Positions 1-11,571 are shown, counted from the first letter of the stretch. The stretch: DNA of 64,000 nt from Symbiodinium natans (GCA_905221605.1 CAJNDS010002412.1:846886-910885), one strand, 5' to 3'. Translations and numbers: made by a program. The notes: generated from the letters alone by a model not told the origin.

Positions 1-690
<690 letters not shown>

Positions 691-702
691 AATCCCAGGT
701 TA

Positions 703-3472
703 ACCTGGGCGAGGCCAAGCGGCCGCGGTCACAAAGTCAAGAGTAAACCTGGGGCTCTGAATCAGTCAAGCGCTCAGGGGTTTAGTGGCTCCCTGAGTTG
801 AGGTGATTGGTTTAGGATTTGGGGTTAGGGTTTAGGGTTTCGGTTTTAGGGTTTAGGGGTTTAAGGGGGGGCTTCGGGACCCCTGTAAGACCTAAACACC
901 TTTTTGAACCTGGGCTCTGAAGTACTGCCAGGAAGCTGAACCAATAAACCCCTAAACCCCTACGCCCTGGTTGTTTTCTAAACCCTAAACCCTAAACCAC
1001 TAGGCTCTCAACCCTAATTCAGGGTTCAGAGCTCTTTTGACGTGCTTTGTGACTGGGAGCTGCTGGGTTTGGGGCTAGGCGTGGTGAGCCCTTGACTCAA
1101 ACTGAACTTTCACCACCTAGGGTTGTAACACTTGTTGGTTTTTACAGCAGAATTCCAAAAGAACCACAAATCTTGAGGAACCAGGGAAAACAAGTGCATA
1201 CTTTTTTGGGCTACCTGCCTAGTATAGGGAACCCAGAACCCAAAAAAGTAAAAACGGTATAAACCCTACACCCGAAACCCTAAAAACTAAAAACCCTAAC
1301 CCCAAACCCCAAACCCTAAGCCCTAGCCCAAGTAACCAGGAGGTGAGGTAGTTCTTGGCGATGAGCCGGTTGCTGCGTACTTCCTCGCCAGCCTGTTGTG
1401 CTCTTGGTTTTTTTTTTGCTCTTGGGTTTAGGGCTTTGGGGGAGGGGGGGGGAGGTAAGGGTTAGGGTTTAGGGTTTAGGGTTTAGGGTTTAGGGTTTAG
1501 GGTTTAGGGTTTAGGGTTTAGGGTTTAGGGTTTAGGGTTTAGGGTTTAGGGTTTAGGAGGGGGGGGGTTTAGGGTTTAGGGCTTAGGCTGCTGATGGATA
1601 AGCATCCAACCAACAATAAGGCAAGGGCGTATGTCTTCCTACTAGGTTTAGGGCTTAGGATTAAACTAGGAGGGCCCCGCCCCCCCCCCCCCCCCCCCCC
1701 CGACCTCGTTGATGAAGGTGGTGCGGAAGTTCAAGAAGATGTCGAAGATGAAGCAGAAATCGATGCCGACCTTTCACGCACATGTGTTCTTGACAGGGGC
1801 GGGCGCCGGGAAGCAAAGTTGTAGGACTTGCAAAGCGGCCCAAAGCGCCAGGAAACAATGGAACTTGCGCAGACATCGGGTCTCAGCCTGTACCTTTAAG
1901 GTTTAGGGTTTAGGGTTTAGGGTTTAGGATTTAGGATTTAGGGTTTAGGGTTTAGGGTTTAGACGACGCTGTCTCTGAGTCTGAGCAACTGAGCGCGACT
2001 GCACTGTGAACCAGCACATCATCTGTCTAGGGTTTAGGGCAACTGGTTTGGGGCTTGTGGATAGGATTTCCTTAGTTGTCCAGTACCTAGGGGAACTAAA
2101 GGTTAACTTTTGGGATTATAAGGAGGTTAGATTACCCCCAAAAAGGTTCAAGGCTACCTGCTCTACTACTAAGTTTCAGGGATGTGCAAGGGTCCAAGGG
2201 GTAGTATATTACCCCAAAAAGGTTCAAGGTTACCTGCTCTACTACGAAGTTTCGGGGATGTGCAGGGGTCCAAGGGGTAGGAGGAGTCTCGCAATAAGCC
2301 GACTTTAGGGTTTTTTTAACGTTAAAAAACCCCAAGGGTGTTTTCAACGTTTAGGGTTTTTTAACGTTAAAAAACCCCAAGGGGTAGGAGGAGTCTCGCA
2401 ATAAGCCGACGGACGTTGAGATAGCCATGCGCGCCATCCTCTTCCAGGTAGGCAAGGGTGAAGGGAAGCACCACCTGGGCAGCACGGGGGTTGCTCGTAG
2501 CCCTAAACCCTAAACCCTAAACCCTAAACCCTAAACCCCCTAAACCCTTTCAAGACTGAGACTCTGGGCCTCTCTCTCACTCTCGCCCTCTCCTCGCCCC
2601 TGCAGGCGGAATCTGCCAGTTTTTTTGGCCAAATATAAACCCTAAACCCTAAACCCTAAACCCTAAACCCTAAACCCGAAACCCTATTTTTTTACAGAGA
2701 CGGGATAAGACTCGGTATTGCCCTTAGCGTAGTGAAGACTGATCGGTCACCTGGTTTCCATCCCCACAACACTTCCTCCGAAAATCTAGTGCTGGTTCAG
2801 TAGTCTGGCCGCCGCGATGTAGCAGAGAAGCACCAGAAGCAGCACGTCCCATGCTAACCTTGGTGTGGTTGTGTCTGGCAAGGTGCCCCAAAAATCCGAG
2901 AAACCTTGTAGCGAAGGTTTCCGAAAGCCAAGCTCAGCTGTAGGTGCCTACCACGAATTGTGCGAACAACTCTTTGGGAGAGAGTCAGCTGCCAGGTAAA
3001 CACTGGTCCTGAACCTCAGAAGAAACAGTTTAAGCCCCAAAATCTAGACGTTCGTCTGCAATCGCCTAAGTACCGCAGCAGCTATGCGCAAAAACACAAG
3101 GTAGTCTCAATCTCTTAGCGGCTTCGTGTTGATGCTTCGGACTCTGCCACACAAACGCATCCAAGCCACGGGCCGATCGATACTGAACATTTCGTTACCC
3201 AAGCCCTAAAGCAAGGACCGCAGAGTGTGTAGCCCACATTTTCTTGGATTTCGCAAACCAAAGAACTACAATCCCCTGTTTAAGCCCTATGTCCGATCAA
3301 GCTTGCAGTCCTCCAAACCCCCAACTGTCGAGGCCGAAACCCTAAACCATAAACCCTAAACCCTACAAGGGCCAGGCAGCCGTAGGGAGGAGTGGCAGGA
3401 GAGGAACCAACGCCAGGGCTTACACCGGATCTCGTCCTGATCAGCGGGCTTCGTGGGCCTTGTAAGGGTCGC
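703..3472 (-). CDS. Voltage-gated cation channel of EAG/CNG type, partial gene (S1 to start of S4 region)
   Basis: Six short exons join in frame on the minus strand: 3472-3426, 2858-2810, 2474-2415, 1770-1705, 1392-1337 and 748 to about 703. The product runs from a pre-S1 segment (DEIRLAWDVLLLVLLCYIAA), through S2 (VVLPFTLAYLEEDG), to an S3 signature (FDIFLNFRTTFINE) and a linker (EVRSNRLIAKNYLTSW) followed by FTLDFVTAAAWP. The order and spacing match the S1-S3 region of EAG/HCN/CNG-type potassium or cyclic-nucleotide-gated channels, which are plasma-membrane cation channels. Introns are GT-AG except the second, which is GC-AG; its donor could lie three bases away. I did not find the S4 arginine ladder, the pore or the N-terminal exons, so selectivity is unknown and the gene may leave the window. 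The joins in phase and the channel motif are strong; exon ends at 2810 and 703 are uncertain. Confidence 0.72.
1460..1558. repeat. Interstitial telomeric array (TTTAGGG)n
   Basis: About 14 near-perfect TTTAGGG units, bordered by G-rich homopolymer, within the channel-gene intron 1393-1704. TTTAGGG is the telomere unit of dinoflagellates and plants. Unique sequence lies on both sides, so this is an interstitial array and not a chromosome end. Confidence 0.95.
2070..2179. mobile_element. Introner family E copy inside a channel-gene intron
   Basis: About 110 bp starting CTTAGTTGTCCAGTACCTAG and ending CTCTACTACTAAG. It lies in the channel-gene intron 1771-2414 and is closely similar to the element that makes the only intron of the RCC1-like gene at 37,535-37,659. 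The inner part (TTACCCCAAAAAGGTTCAAGG) is repeated just downstream at about 2,208-2,262, so this copy has been partly duplicated. Short inverted ends (CTTAGT) suggest a non-autonomous DNA transposon. Confidence 0.65.
2281..2411. repeat. Direct duplication flanking two AACGTT-centred palindromes
   Basis: GGAGTCTCGCAATAAGCCGAC occurs at about 2,284-2,304 and again at about 2,391-2,411. The second copy abuts the S2 exon of the channel gene, so the first is an exon-edge duplicate inside the intron. Between them the palindrome TTTTTTAACGTTAAAAAA occurs twice. This looks like a local duplication during element insertion. Confidence 0.6.
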
Positions 3473-3907
3473 CTTGAACAGGTTTAGGGTGTAGGGTTTA
3501 GGGTTTAGGGTGAAGGTCTTGGAGTGAAGGGCGTGTTTAGGGTCAATGGCTTTTTCTGGCTGTCGCCTGAGGAGACATGACTTGGCTCACCTGCTGACTT
3601 CGAATCTCGGAGCTTGGCTTTCCCCTCGCGAAGCTTCGTTTTTTAACAGACACTTCACATGGTGAGCTGGACCCCAAACCCCGTTTTTGCAGCCGAACCG
3701 AAGGCGTCGCCGGACCCGAAACGCTCTACCACCAGAACCACCAGAACCCGAAACCGCCATGAGACATCTCGAAGGGGGTGTGGGAGCTCAGCGGCGCTTC
3801 GACAAGGCTGAATCATCAACACCTCTCCTGGGAATTTGAGTCAAAGTGCCTTGGGACCTGAGCGCCCTGGGCCCTCAAGTTTGAAACCTTAAAGGTGTAT
3901 ACATTGG

Positions 3908-3996
3908 TTCACTCCCCCTTATACTAACAGTCCTTCAGAGGGATGATAGCATTGAAATCCCGATTAAGGACGGTTGGTATAAGGGAGAACATCCCA
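3908..3996. mobile_element. Family F MITE-like element
   Basis: Starts near ACTCCCCCTTATACTAACAG and ends TATAAGGGAGAACATCCCA. The ends are imperfect inverted repeats of about 25-30 bp, with the consensus left end GGGATGTTCCCCCTTATACT. At roughly 90-100 bp with no coding capacity it fits a MITE. Many further copies occur in the window. Confidence 0.75.
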
Positions 3997-4497
3997 ACCT
4001 GAAACCTTCAAGGTGTATAGAAGGCCAAACCTCAAACCCTGAACCCTAAACCCTAAACCCTCAACCCTAAAGCCTAAACCCTAAACCCTAAACCCTAAAC
4101 CCTAAACCCTAAACCCTAAACCCTATGGGCCATGCCACCCAATTCCAGGTCAAAGAGTGCTGCATCTTGGTGCCATACCTTTGCATACTCGGTCTCTGAG
4201 CACTATGACTTGCTAGGGGTGGGCTTAGGGTTTAAGGGTTTAGGGTTTAGGGCTGAGGGTTTAGGGATTTAGGGTTTAGGGTTACTTAGATCTCCGTGTG
4301 CATCGATGGGCGCTTGCGCAAGAGGAGAGCCTCTAAACTCTTGATGCGAAGTACTCCCCACCGTGAGCCTCTAAACTACAGAACTACCCTACAACCTAAA
4401 AGCCCATTAAAAAAAGACTTAACCCCAGAAAGCCCTCAACCCTGAACCCTATACAGCCCTACAAGACCCTGTAATCCCTACACCCAGCTCACATGGG

Positions 4498-4606
4498 AGT
4501 TTCCGAAAATAGGGGACCCCTAAAATACCCCCCCCCCCCCCAAATAGTAGGATGTCCTTGTCATATCTTGTAATAAGGACCCACATAAGGTACCCCTAAT
4601 TTCGGA
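4498..4606. mobile_element. Family H MITE-like element
   Basis: Begins TTTCCGAAAATAGGGGACCC and ends GTACCCCTAATTTCGGAAAC, giving inverted ends around TTTCCGAAAT. The middle holds the family motif AAATAGTAGGA and a poly-C run. Relatives lie at about 22,345-22,437, 25,850-25,925, 52,430-52,500, 56,036-56,135 and 56,557-56,680. Confidence 0.7.
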
Positions 4607-5281
4607 AACCCCAAACCCCAAACCCTAAACCCCTGTTTTTGAGGAGGGACTGCAAACCCTAAACCCTAAACCCCTAATTTCGGAACCCCCCATAATGAAT
4701 TCCCCGTTGAGGTGAGCTTGGGGGTGAGAATGCTGCAGCGGTGACCAAACATGTCCCGAGGCTCTGCTGTTCAGGAGTCGAGGTTGTGGATTTACGGGTC
4801 AAGGATGTAGGTTTTTAGGGGTTGGGACTTCAGGGTTTAAGACGTGGTCAGTTCTCAACATTATTGTCCCTTTTGGGTTACCCTAAAGAAGAGGCGTCGC
4901 CTTATAATCTGGACCCCTAAACCCTCAACCCTCAACCCTAAGACCTAAACTCTAAGCCCTAAACCCTAGAAAAGGGACCACATTTTATGGAAGTGACATT
5001 ATAAGGGAACAAGGCTTAAGGATTTTAGAGTACCTTCTGGAGGCAGACTCGCGGGAGAAGATTTCGGGTTGAAACCCCTAAACCCCTAAACGGGTTTAGG
5101 GTTAAGGGGTCAGGGTTTAGGGTTTAGAAGGGTAAGACCCTAAAGCCCTCCAACCGTTTTTTGGAATCCAGGCCTGCTCGAACACCGTGTACTTAATTAC
5201 CCTAAAGCCTAAAGGTGTAATATCCCTCCACCCTAAACCCTAAACCCTATTCGTAATTATTCCGACCCCTATAGTAAATGC

Positions 5282-8200
5282 AGCAGGAGCTGCTTGCCGT
5301 ACTCATTCTCCATCAAGGCGCTGGTGAAGACCTGGCAAGGAGGGGTTTAGGGTTTAGGGTTTAGGGTTTCGGACGAAAGCTCCGGTTTGGGGTTTGTAGA
5401 CAGTGTAGGGTTTGGGCCGAGAAAACACTTTGACCGAAAGGTTTCTTGTCTAAGCTTGCTTGGCCTGCCCTTGAAACCTTAGAAACATTTTCAAAATCAC
5501 GGGGGGGGGGGGGGGGTTTAGGGTTTAGGGCTCAGGGTCCCTAAGCCCTATAACTCCTAAACCCTTTTCTGCGGCCCTTAGCTCTCTTAGCTCGGGCATG
5601 CGCAGTGTCTTGAGGGAATGGCCTGATAACCCCAGAGGCCTGAACCACTCCAAAATTCAAAACCAAAGACTTAAAGACTTAACCCTGCAACCCCTAAACC
5701 CTAAACCCCAAACCCCAAACCCTAAACCCCAAACCCAAACCCTAAACCCCCAGAGCGCTGCAAACCGAACCGGAAACCGCCCAACACTCTCGCGGGCGCC
5801 GCCTTGAGAGTGCCGGAGCCTTTGCCGGCCACGAGACCTTCTTGAAGACTCCATGGGGTTTGTCGGGGTTTCAGGGTTCAGGGTTTTAGGGTTTAGGGTT
5901 TAGGGTGGTTTAGGGTAGAGGGTTCAGGGTTTAGGGTTTAAGGTTAACTTTCAGCGTGCAGGGCCTAAGGGTGTTGGAGTGCTTTTTAGGGGCGACATCG
6001 GGTTCCCAAGGGGGTGCGAAGTCGGAGAATGAAAGGGCAAAACCTAACCCTGAATTCTTGCAGGAGATCACCAAACCTTGCACCCTTCCGAGGCTTCGCC
6101 CTTGAATTCTACGAGGGCTTAGGGGCCTTGGGACCCAGAACAGGGCTCATCGCTCAGATTAGATCGAACCCCCATGTAGGACGTACAAGTTACCCTTAAC
6201 CCTAAACCCTAAACCCTAGACCCTAGACCCTAGACTCGAATCCCTAAAGCTGCCCCTGACTTCCACCCACTAGCCCTCCCGGCCCGCTTTTGCCAGCCCA
6301 GGGGCGGTTTACCACGTTGTTCCACTCATCGATCTCCACTTTGCCTGGGCTTTGACCACAGTTACGGCCTCTTCACAAGAAACGCCCTAAACCCTAAACC
6401 CTAAACCCTAAACCCTAAACCCTAAACCCTAAACCCTAAACCCTAAACCCTAAACCCTAAACCCTAAACCCTAAACCCGGCAGTTTAGCCGCGCCCTGAA
6501 TCGTGCGTTCTCGCCTCGTGTTTCGGAGTGCCTCGGCGACCATATCAACCCTAAAACTGGGATCGTACACGCTTGGAAGCAATGTAGGGTCTTAGGGACT
6601 AGGTATATATGGACGATATACTGGGGGGGGGGGGGAGGGACGCAAAACCCTGAACCCGAAACCTTGAACCCTCAACTTGAGTACTGTGTGGCAGCTTAGA
6701 AACCCAAAAACCCAACCCTTGGCTCCCCAACCCCTAACCACACCACAGGGGGGATCACATCACAAGAAGTACAAATGGGTGGGGGCGGGGGGGGGGGGGG
6801 ACCGGGCGCGCCCGGATCACAGAATGGGGCTTCTGTAGGGGAACAAGATCAAGGCTGCCAATTTCTACATCAAATCTGCAGCTCATTGCAATCCAGTCAC
6901 TTCTTTCCTAGAAGCCTCACCTTTCAACCCTGATCCCGGAAAAAAACCTAATACTCTAAGCCTTAACACACGCAGCTGTGCAAACTCTACGCACGCCCCC
7001 CCCCCCCCCCCCCCCCCCCTTCAACCTTGAAACGTCCCTATGGCCCAGGCCATTTTTGCATCCAGGCCGCTAGGTTGCAGCAAGGCATGACCCTTCGCCT
7101 AATCCCCTAACCCCCCCCCCCCCCCCCCCCCCCCTAAACCCTAAACCCCAAACCCCAAACCCTAAACCCTAAACCCTAAACCCTAAACCCTAAACCCTAT
7201 GCCCAACTGACCCTAAACTTGAGCAACCCCTAAACCCTAAAACCGGGTGGCCGTTGCAGTTCTCGTCGGCCGCCGCGATGAGCTTTTCAGCCCGTGCTGG
7301 GTGCTGTCCGACGGAACCTTGGGGCTTGGATGGATCGTAGGGTTTAGGGTTTAGGGTTTAGGGCTTAGGGCTTAGGGTTTAGGGTTTAGGGTTTAGGGTT
7401 TAGGGTTGAGGGTCTTCTTTCTAGGGGTGTGGGGCTTTAGGCTTTGTAGGGTTCTTTGCCCCTCGGATTGAGATAGGCAAGGGCAACTGGCATCTCGGGC
7501 TTTAAGCTTTCAGGCTTAGAGCTCACGAAGGCTTCGCGAAACCCTAAACCCTAAACCCTAAACCCTAAACCCTAAACCCGAGCGGCTCGAAGGGAGCTTG
7601 TCGCCCCGCACTAGGAACCTGGACCCCCAAAGTATGCCAAAGAAGCCCCAACCCCACAAAAGTGCCCTAATTTTTGCATATGTTGGGGGCTTAGGTAAAC
7701 CCTAAACCCCTATACCCCTATAACCCTATAACCCTAAACCCTAAACCCTAAACCCTAAACCCTAAACCCTAAACCCTAAACCCTAAACCCTAAACCCTAA
7801 ACCCTAAACCCTAAACCAGACCCGAAAGGCTCAGCTGTTGGGGTGCAGGCTGAGGGGCGCAGGGCGCGCTGGAGCTCCTCAGTGTCGATGACGCCGGAGC
7901 CATCCGCGTCAAGCCTGGGCGCAAAGCTTCCTGAACTTTGGGTCTAGGGTTTAGGGTCTATAGGGTTTAGGGTTTAGGGTTTAGGGTTTAGGGTTTAGGG
8001 TGTAGGGTTTGGGGTTTAGGGTTTAGGGTTTGGTGGTTTGGTGGTTTGGGCGTTTGGTGGTTTAGGGGTTTTGGGGCTCGACCTGGTTTACGATGACCTC
8101 GATGGGCGTTTGCGGGTGAAGGTTTCTTGCGGCTTCGGCTGTGCTAGCCCTAAACCCTCAACCTTCAGCCCTCAACCCTAAACCCTAAACCCTACACCGT

Positions 8201-9919
8201 TCTTGCTACCTGCCGAGCTGACACCCACGGCTCATTGCAGGCACACGCCGGAGTTGTGGCATCCATGCGCCGTTATGAGGGGTGTAGGGTTTAAGTTTTC
8301 AGGGTTTGGGATGTTCCCCCTTATACTAACAGTCCTTAGTAGGGACTGTAGTAGGGGTACTATAATCCCTATTAAGGACTGTTAGTATAAGGGGGACCAT
8401 CCCAAGTACTAGAACAGGACAGCTTTCACAGCTGGTTTAGGGCCTTAGGGCTTAGGCAGGGTCCTGTCCCCCTAGCCCAAACAAAACCCCAAACTTCACG
8501 AGAACCAGCCGTGAATGAAACCCTCAACAAGTAAACCTTCAGAAAATGACAATAAATCAATAAGACATCTGACGAAACTCCACCAAGTCCCGACTTCGCC
8601 CCCAAAGCCTAAACCCCTTTTCCACCCGGAATCTCATCCTTAACCCTAACCCTAAACCCTAAACCCTAAACTCCCAGCCCCCGAGCACCCGACCGCTTGA
8701 AGAGGCCCATGAGGACTTCCCTCTGATTTTGCATGGCTTGCTTAAGCCCGGCAGCACCCTGGACAGGGTGCTTCGGGTCTTTGGGTTGCTCGGGCTTGGG
8801 ATTCGCATGTTCGGCTCTCATGGGATTTATAGGGCTTAGGGTTTACATGCAGGCTCGACAGGGTTTAGGGCTTCGGGTGTAGGGTTAAGTTTTAGGGTTT
8901 AGGGTTTAGGGTTTCGGGTTTCGGGATTCGGGTTTCGGGTGGCCTCGACTTCCACCAACATAAGAACACTCTAATTCCAGGATCCCCCCCCCCCCATCAA
9001 GGAAGAACGCTATGGTGTGCGAGTTGCGAAGGATTCATCTGTCAGGAAGTGGGGGCTCAGTCTTCCTAAACCCTAAACCCTAAACCCTAAACCCTAAACC
9101 CTAAACCCTAAACCCTAAACCCTAAACCCTAAACCCTAAACCCCCCCTCAAGTTTCGGGGGCTTAGGGCGGCCCAGTTCCTGAGAGGGCTTATCAGGTTT
9201 AGGACTCGTACGCCCCCGAAAGATCGGGCTTCCGAAGCTGCATATCACAGCCCAGTCTGGTCTTACAGCACCAGCCAGGGTCTTCTTGCTAACCCCTAAA
9301 CCCTAAACCCTAAACCCTAAACCCTAAACCCTAAACCCTAAACCCTAAACCCTAAACCCATCGTCGCCGTGCCCGGGCCTCCTCGAAGTTGTCGTCCTCG
9401 TCCGCCGAGTTGAGCGAGTAGCGCGAGTTGGTGTAATTGCTGTCTTCCCCACGCTCCTTGACTAGGGGGTTTAGGGTTTAGGGTTTAGAATTTAGGGTTT
9501 AGGGTTTAGAGTAATCCCTCCCCCTAGTATCCCTAAACCCCCCCCCCCTACCCCCTAAGATTTAATGCTCCCAGTATTTTAGGGGGTGGGGTGTGTGGGT
9601 TAATATTAGGGGGACGGGAGCAGTGGTTTGAGGCTTAGGGTTGGGAACCTTGCCTCTTTGGCTTCGAGTTCATGGAGCTTTTGGCCTCCAAGTACATACC
9701 CTGAACAGGAACTACCCTTCCCTGGGACGGTCTTTACCTACAGCTTTATGGGTTGTACCTACGAATTATGGGTGGTTACTTCTAAACTGTAGGTAAATAG
9801 AGACCCAGGTAAACCCTGTAAACCCAAAAACCCTAACCCAAAAATCGTTGTAAGGCACGACCAAGCTCTCGTGTTGAGCCCTTAATGCTGAAGCCAACCG
9901 GGTTCTTCACCTCAGACAT
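5282..9919 (-). CDS. EF-hand calcium-binding protein, multi-exon (partial model)
   Basis: Four minus-strand exons join in frame: 7914-7868, 7317-7252, 6344-6316 and 5331-5282. They encode a first EF-hand loop (DADGSGVIDTEEL), a helix (ARAEKLIAAA) and a second loop split across an intron (DENCNG | KVEIDE, residues 1,3,5 and 12 all acceptable calcium ligands), then WNNVFTSALMENEYGKQ. The three introns have GC, GC and GT donors and AG|G acceptors. Likely upstream exons of the same gene are 9456-9358 (ERGEDSNYTNSRYSLN then an acidic and an Arg-rich stretch), 8758-8694 (GLKQAMQNQREVLMGLFKRS) and a possible first exon with ATG at 9919 (MSEVKNPVGFSIKGS). The family binds calcium and acts as a sensor or as a regulatory module. 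No kinase domain was seen. The 3' end was not found. The paired EF-hand part is solid; linkage of the upstream exons is inferred from order and strand. Confidence 0.68.
6385..6477. repeat. Interstitial telomeric array (CCCTAAA)n in an EF-hand gene intron
   Basis: About 13 uninterrupted CCCTAAA units inside the inferred intron 6345-7251. The same intron also carries long poly-C runs at about 6,996-7,018 and 7,108-7,133, and a further array at about 7,133-7,199. Confidence 0.93.
7732..7818. repeat. Interstitial telomeric array (CCCTAAA)n
   Basis: About 12 CCCTAAA units within the inferred intron 7318-7867 of the EF-hand gene. They grade on the left into CCCTATA variants. Confidence 0.93.
8308..8404. 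mobile_element. Family F MITE-like element, near-intact copy
   Basis: A 97-bp element with left end GGGATGTTCCCCCTTATACT and right end TATAAGGGGGACCATCCC, which are near-perfect inverted repeats. The interior holds GTCCTTAGTAGGGACTGTAG and its partial complement, so the whole sequence can fold into one long hairpin. This is the best reference copy of the family in the window. Confidence 0.85.
9358..9456 (-). CDS. Coding exon using a telomere repeat as splice donor
   Basis: Exactly 33 codons (ERGEDSNYTNSRYSLNSADE, then DDNFEEARARRRW) between an AAG|G acceptor and a candidate donor GG|GTTTAGGG. The donor would be the first telomere unit of the adjacent (TTTAGGG)n array on the minus strand. Strongly polar, probably disordered. 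Placed in the EF-hand gene by strand and position only. Confidence 0.6.
9721..9809. mobile_element. Family C introner-like element
   Basis: About 89 bp with left end CCTGGGACGGTCTTTACCTA and right end CTGTAGGTAAATAGAGACCC plus AGG: long imperfect inverted repeats. The core carries the family motif of a short stem (TACCTACGAATTATGGGTGGT). Sits between the two most upstream candidate exons of the EF-hand gene. Confidence 0.8.
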
Positions 9920-10236
9920 CCCTGAAGTTGTACAAGGGCAGGGATTTAGGGTTTAGGAATAGGGTTTAGGGTTTAGGGTTTATATGGGTTAGGGTTTAGG
10001 GATAGGTTTTTGGGTGTTCGGCGGAAATCAGAATGGAGGATTTGGCGTTCGGGCCTTAACTGTCTCACCATGTACGGAACAAGTGCAGATCCCAAACCCA
10101 TGCGGCAGGAGCGGCGATTTCGGACTCCCCTTCTTCGCTCACCTCGCCCATGCAAGGCATGCCGTGTGGTGCGTTCACAACCCGCATAGCTGACTGCAAG
10201 ACGCCCCGCCAGAACACGGTGCGTTTTGGTTTTTTG
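9920..10236. other. Unique spacer at the copia insertion site
   Basis: Telomere-like units to about 10,010, then roughly 225 bp of unique sequence in which I recognise no gene. The last five bases (TTTTG, 10,232-10,236) are the left copy of the retrotransposon target-site duplication; the right copy is 20,991-20,995. Confidence 0.6.
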
Positions 10237-10392
10237 AGTTAACTAAACTGGCCCCAAACCACCGTTTAGCTGTACATACCAAGTAGGGTTAGGAGAGCAG
10301 ATTCGGATGACTGATTGTATTTTGGCTCAAGGAAAATAGGCGTGCCCGTTGTGCGTCTTTCCTTGTCTTAAGTACCTTTGTTGTACTTAACT
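10237..10392 (+). repeat. 5' LTR of the copia element
   Basis: 156 bp starting AGTTAACTAAACTGG and ending TTGTACTTAACT. The terminal inverted repeat is AGTTAA/TTAAC T rather than the usual TG...CA. By visual alignment it is identical to the LTR at 20,835-20,990. It should contain the promoter, but no clear TATA box is visible. Confidence 0.95.
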
Positions 10393-10405
10393 GGTTAACA
10401 GCCTC
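10392..10405 (+). promoter_or_regulatory. Putative primer-binding site
   Basis: TGGTTAACAGCCTC begins on the last LTR base and starts with TGG, the complement of a tRNA CCA end, where a copia primer-binding site is expected. It only loosely resembles the initiator-Met type site of plant copia elements, so the primer tRNA is not assigned. Confidence 0.4.
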
Positions 10406-10658
10406 AAGCTACGTGGTCACTTTGGTAGGAACGTAGGCAAAGCCGCGCGCCGCCATAGTGCCCCCTCCATAACCGCACACCTGCCTTGAGAGTGTGCTTG
10501 AAATTGCGCGACAGGAGCCGCTGGCCCTGCCTCATTCATACTTCACATCCAGCATTGTGTCGAGCCAGAGCCAGGCTCAGCAATTGCATTCACTTCACCT
10601 GCAAGCCACCGTTGGGCTTTCCACGTGGCATTCCATATCTCGAAATCTTCGATCGTGC

Positions 10659-10916
10659 ATGCAAAGCACTGAGCCGGAAGAGCATTACGCAACACACCTC
10701 CACATTTGGGTTCATTTCATTAAGGCCTTGCGTGAGAAACGCATCACGCGTTTGTTGATTGCTCATCCGCTAAATTGGTGGAGAAGGTTCGTGAGTAATC
10801 TTCTTGCTAATCACTACAGAGAGGTATCGTTTGACTGGCAGCTTAGGGTCCTTGTCCGTGCTTTAACGTACGCCGACGATAGGTGGGTCCCTAGATTGCC
10901 TCAATACTTTCCGTGA
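10659..10916 (+). CDS. Small unassigned ORF in the copia leader
   Basis: An 85-residue frame starting at the first ATG (MQSTEPEEHYATHL...), in the roughly 1.2-kb leader between the 5' LTR and ORF1. The open frame extends upstream to about 10,494 without an ATG. It contains an NWWRRF segment but matches no family I recognise, and the ATG context is poor. It may be leader RNA with no protein product. Confidence 0.2.
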   Translation: MQSTEPEEHYATHLHIWVHFIKALREKRITRLLIAHPLNWWRRFVSNLLANHYREVSFDWQLRVLVRALTYADDRWVPRLPQYFP

Positions 10917-11501
10917 CATCCAGGTACATCGTGTGGCTGCGCATCTCCGCTGCGGTGTCGAGGTGCTCGCCCCTCTTGCCCTGGTTGGTTCTGACTTTCG
11001 GACTTCACTTCAAACATTCCTGAACATCTTGCCTTTGTACCCTCTCCTGTGAACCCGTGCACGGTTTAGGGAGGCTAGGCCTTGTGGGTACCCTAGGCGT
11101 CTGACGAAGCATCACTGCATCACCGTGTGCTTCGCCTCGAACTGCCCAAACAGCAGGTTCAGTTCAGACTTCGATCTTCGCGTGGTTTGTGGTCTCCCTT
11201 CGGGTTGAGACTAAGCCCATCACTCCGCCAACAGCAAACCCACAGTGCCGTCGGCTTGACCACGCACTGTGAACGCAACATCGGACAAAGTCCCAATCCC
11301 TAAGAGGTTTCAGGGTCAAAGCAAAGAGAGTCGCGGGTCTTCCCCACTCTCATCCGTGTGCATTGGCTCAGACAGCCGGTTGAGTGCGTGTCGTTAGTTG
11401 AAAGACCTGCATTGCCCCAATATCCCATCTGAGGAATCCCGGCAAGGTAGTCAAGCTCAGGCACTCTGCACACATTCTTCTGGCCACTTTCTAGGCTTGT
11501 T

Positions 11502-11550
11502 GGGGTCGCCGCCCGAATTAGGCTTAGAGGGGTCGCCGCCCGAATCAGGC
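11502..11550 (+). repeat. 27-bp tandem duplication in the leader just before ORF1
   Basis: GGGGTCGCCGCCCGAATTAGG is followed 27 bp later by GGGGTCGCCGCCCGAATCAGG. The GC-rich direct repeat lies immediately upstream of the ORF1 start at 11,572. A structural or regulatory role in the leader is possible but not shown. Confidence 0.75.
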
Positions 11551-11571
11551 TGTGCAATTGTCTCTGGTACC

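Larger units (their letters stand above)
3497..5281. repeat. Repeat-rich spacer between channel and EF-hand genes
   Basis: Holds telomere-like arrays (about 4,052-4,125), a family F inverted-repeat element (about 3,908-3,996), a family H element (about 4,498-4,606) and degenerate CCCTAAA units. I see no convincing exon, although short unique islands near 3,540-3,900 and 4,720-4,790 remain unexplained and could hold exons too short to recognise. Confidence 0.55.

Noticed and set aside
6490-6556. Minus-strand open island (MVAEALRNTRRERTIQ)
   Set aside because: It lies between EF-hand exons 7317-7252 and 6344-6316, which join perfectly without it and complete the EF-hand loop; probably intronic sequence.
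10486-10758. 90-codon plus-strand frame in the copia leader
   Set aside because: It starts at TTG, has no early ATG, overlaps another frame, and shows no recognisable motif.
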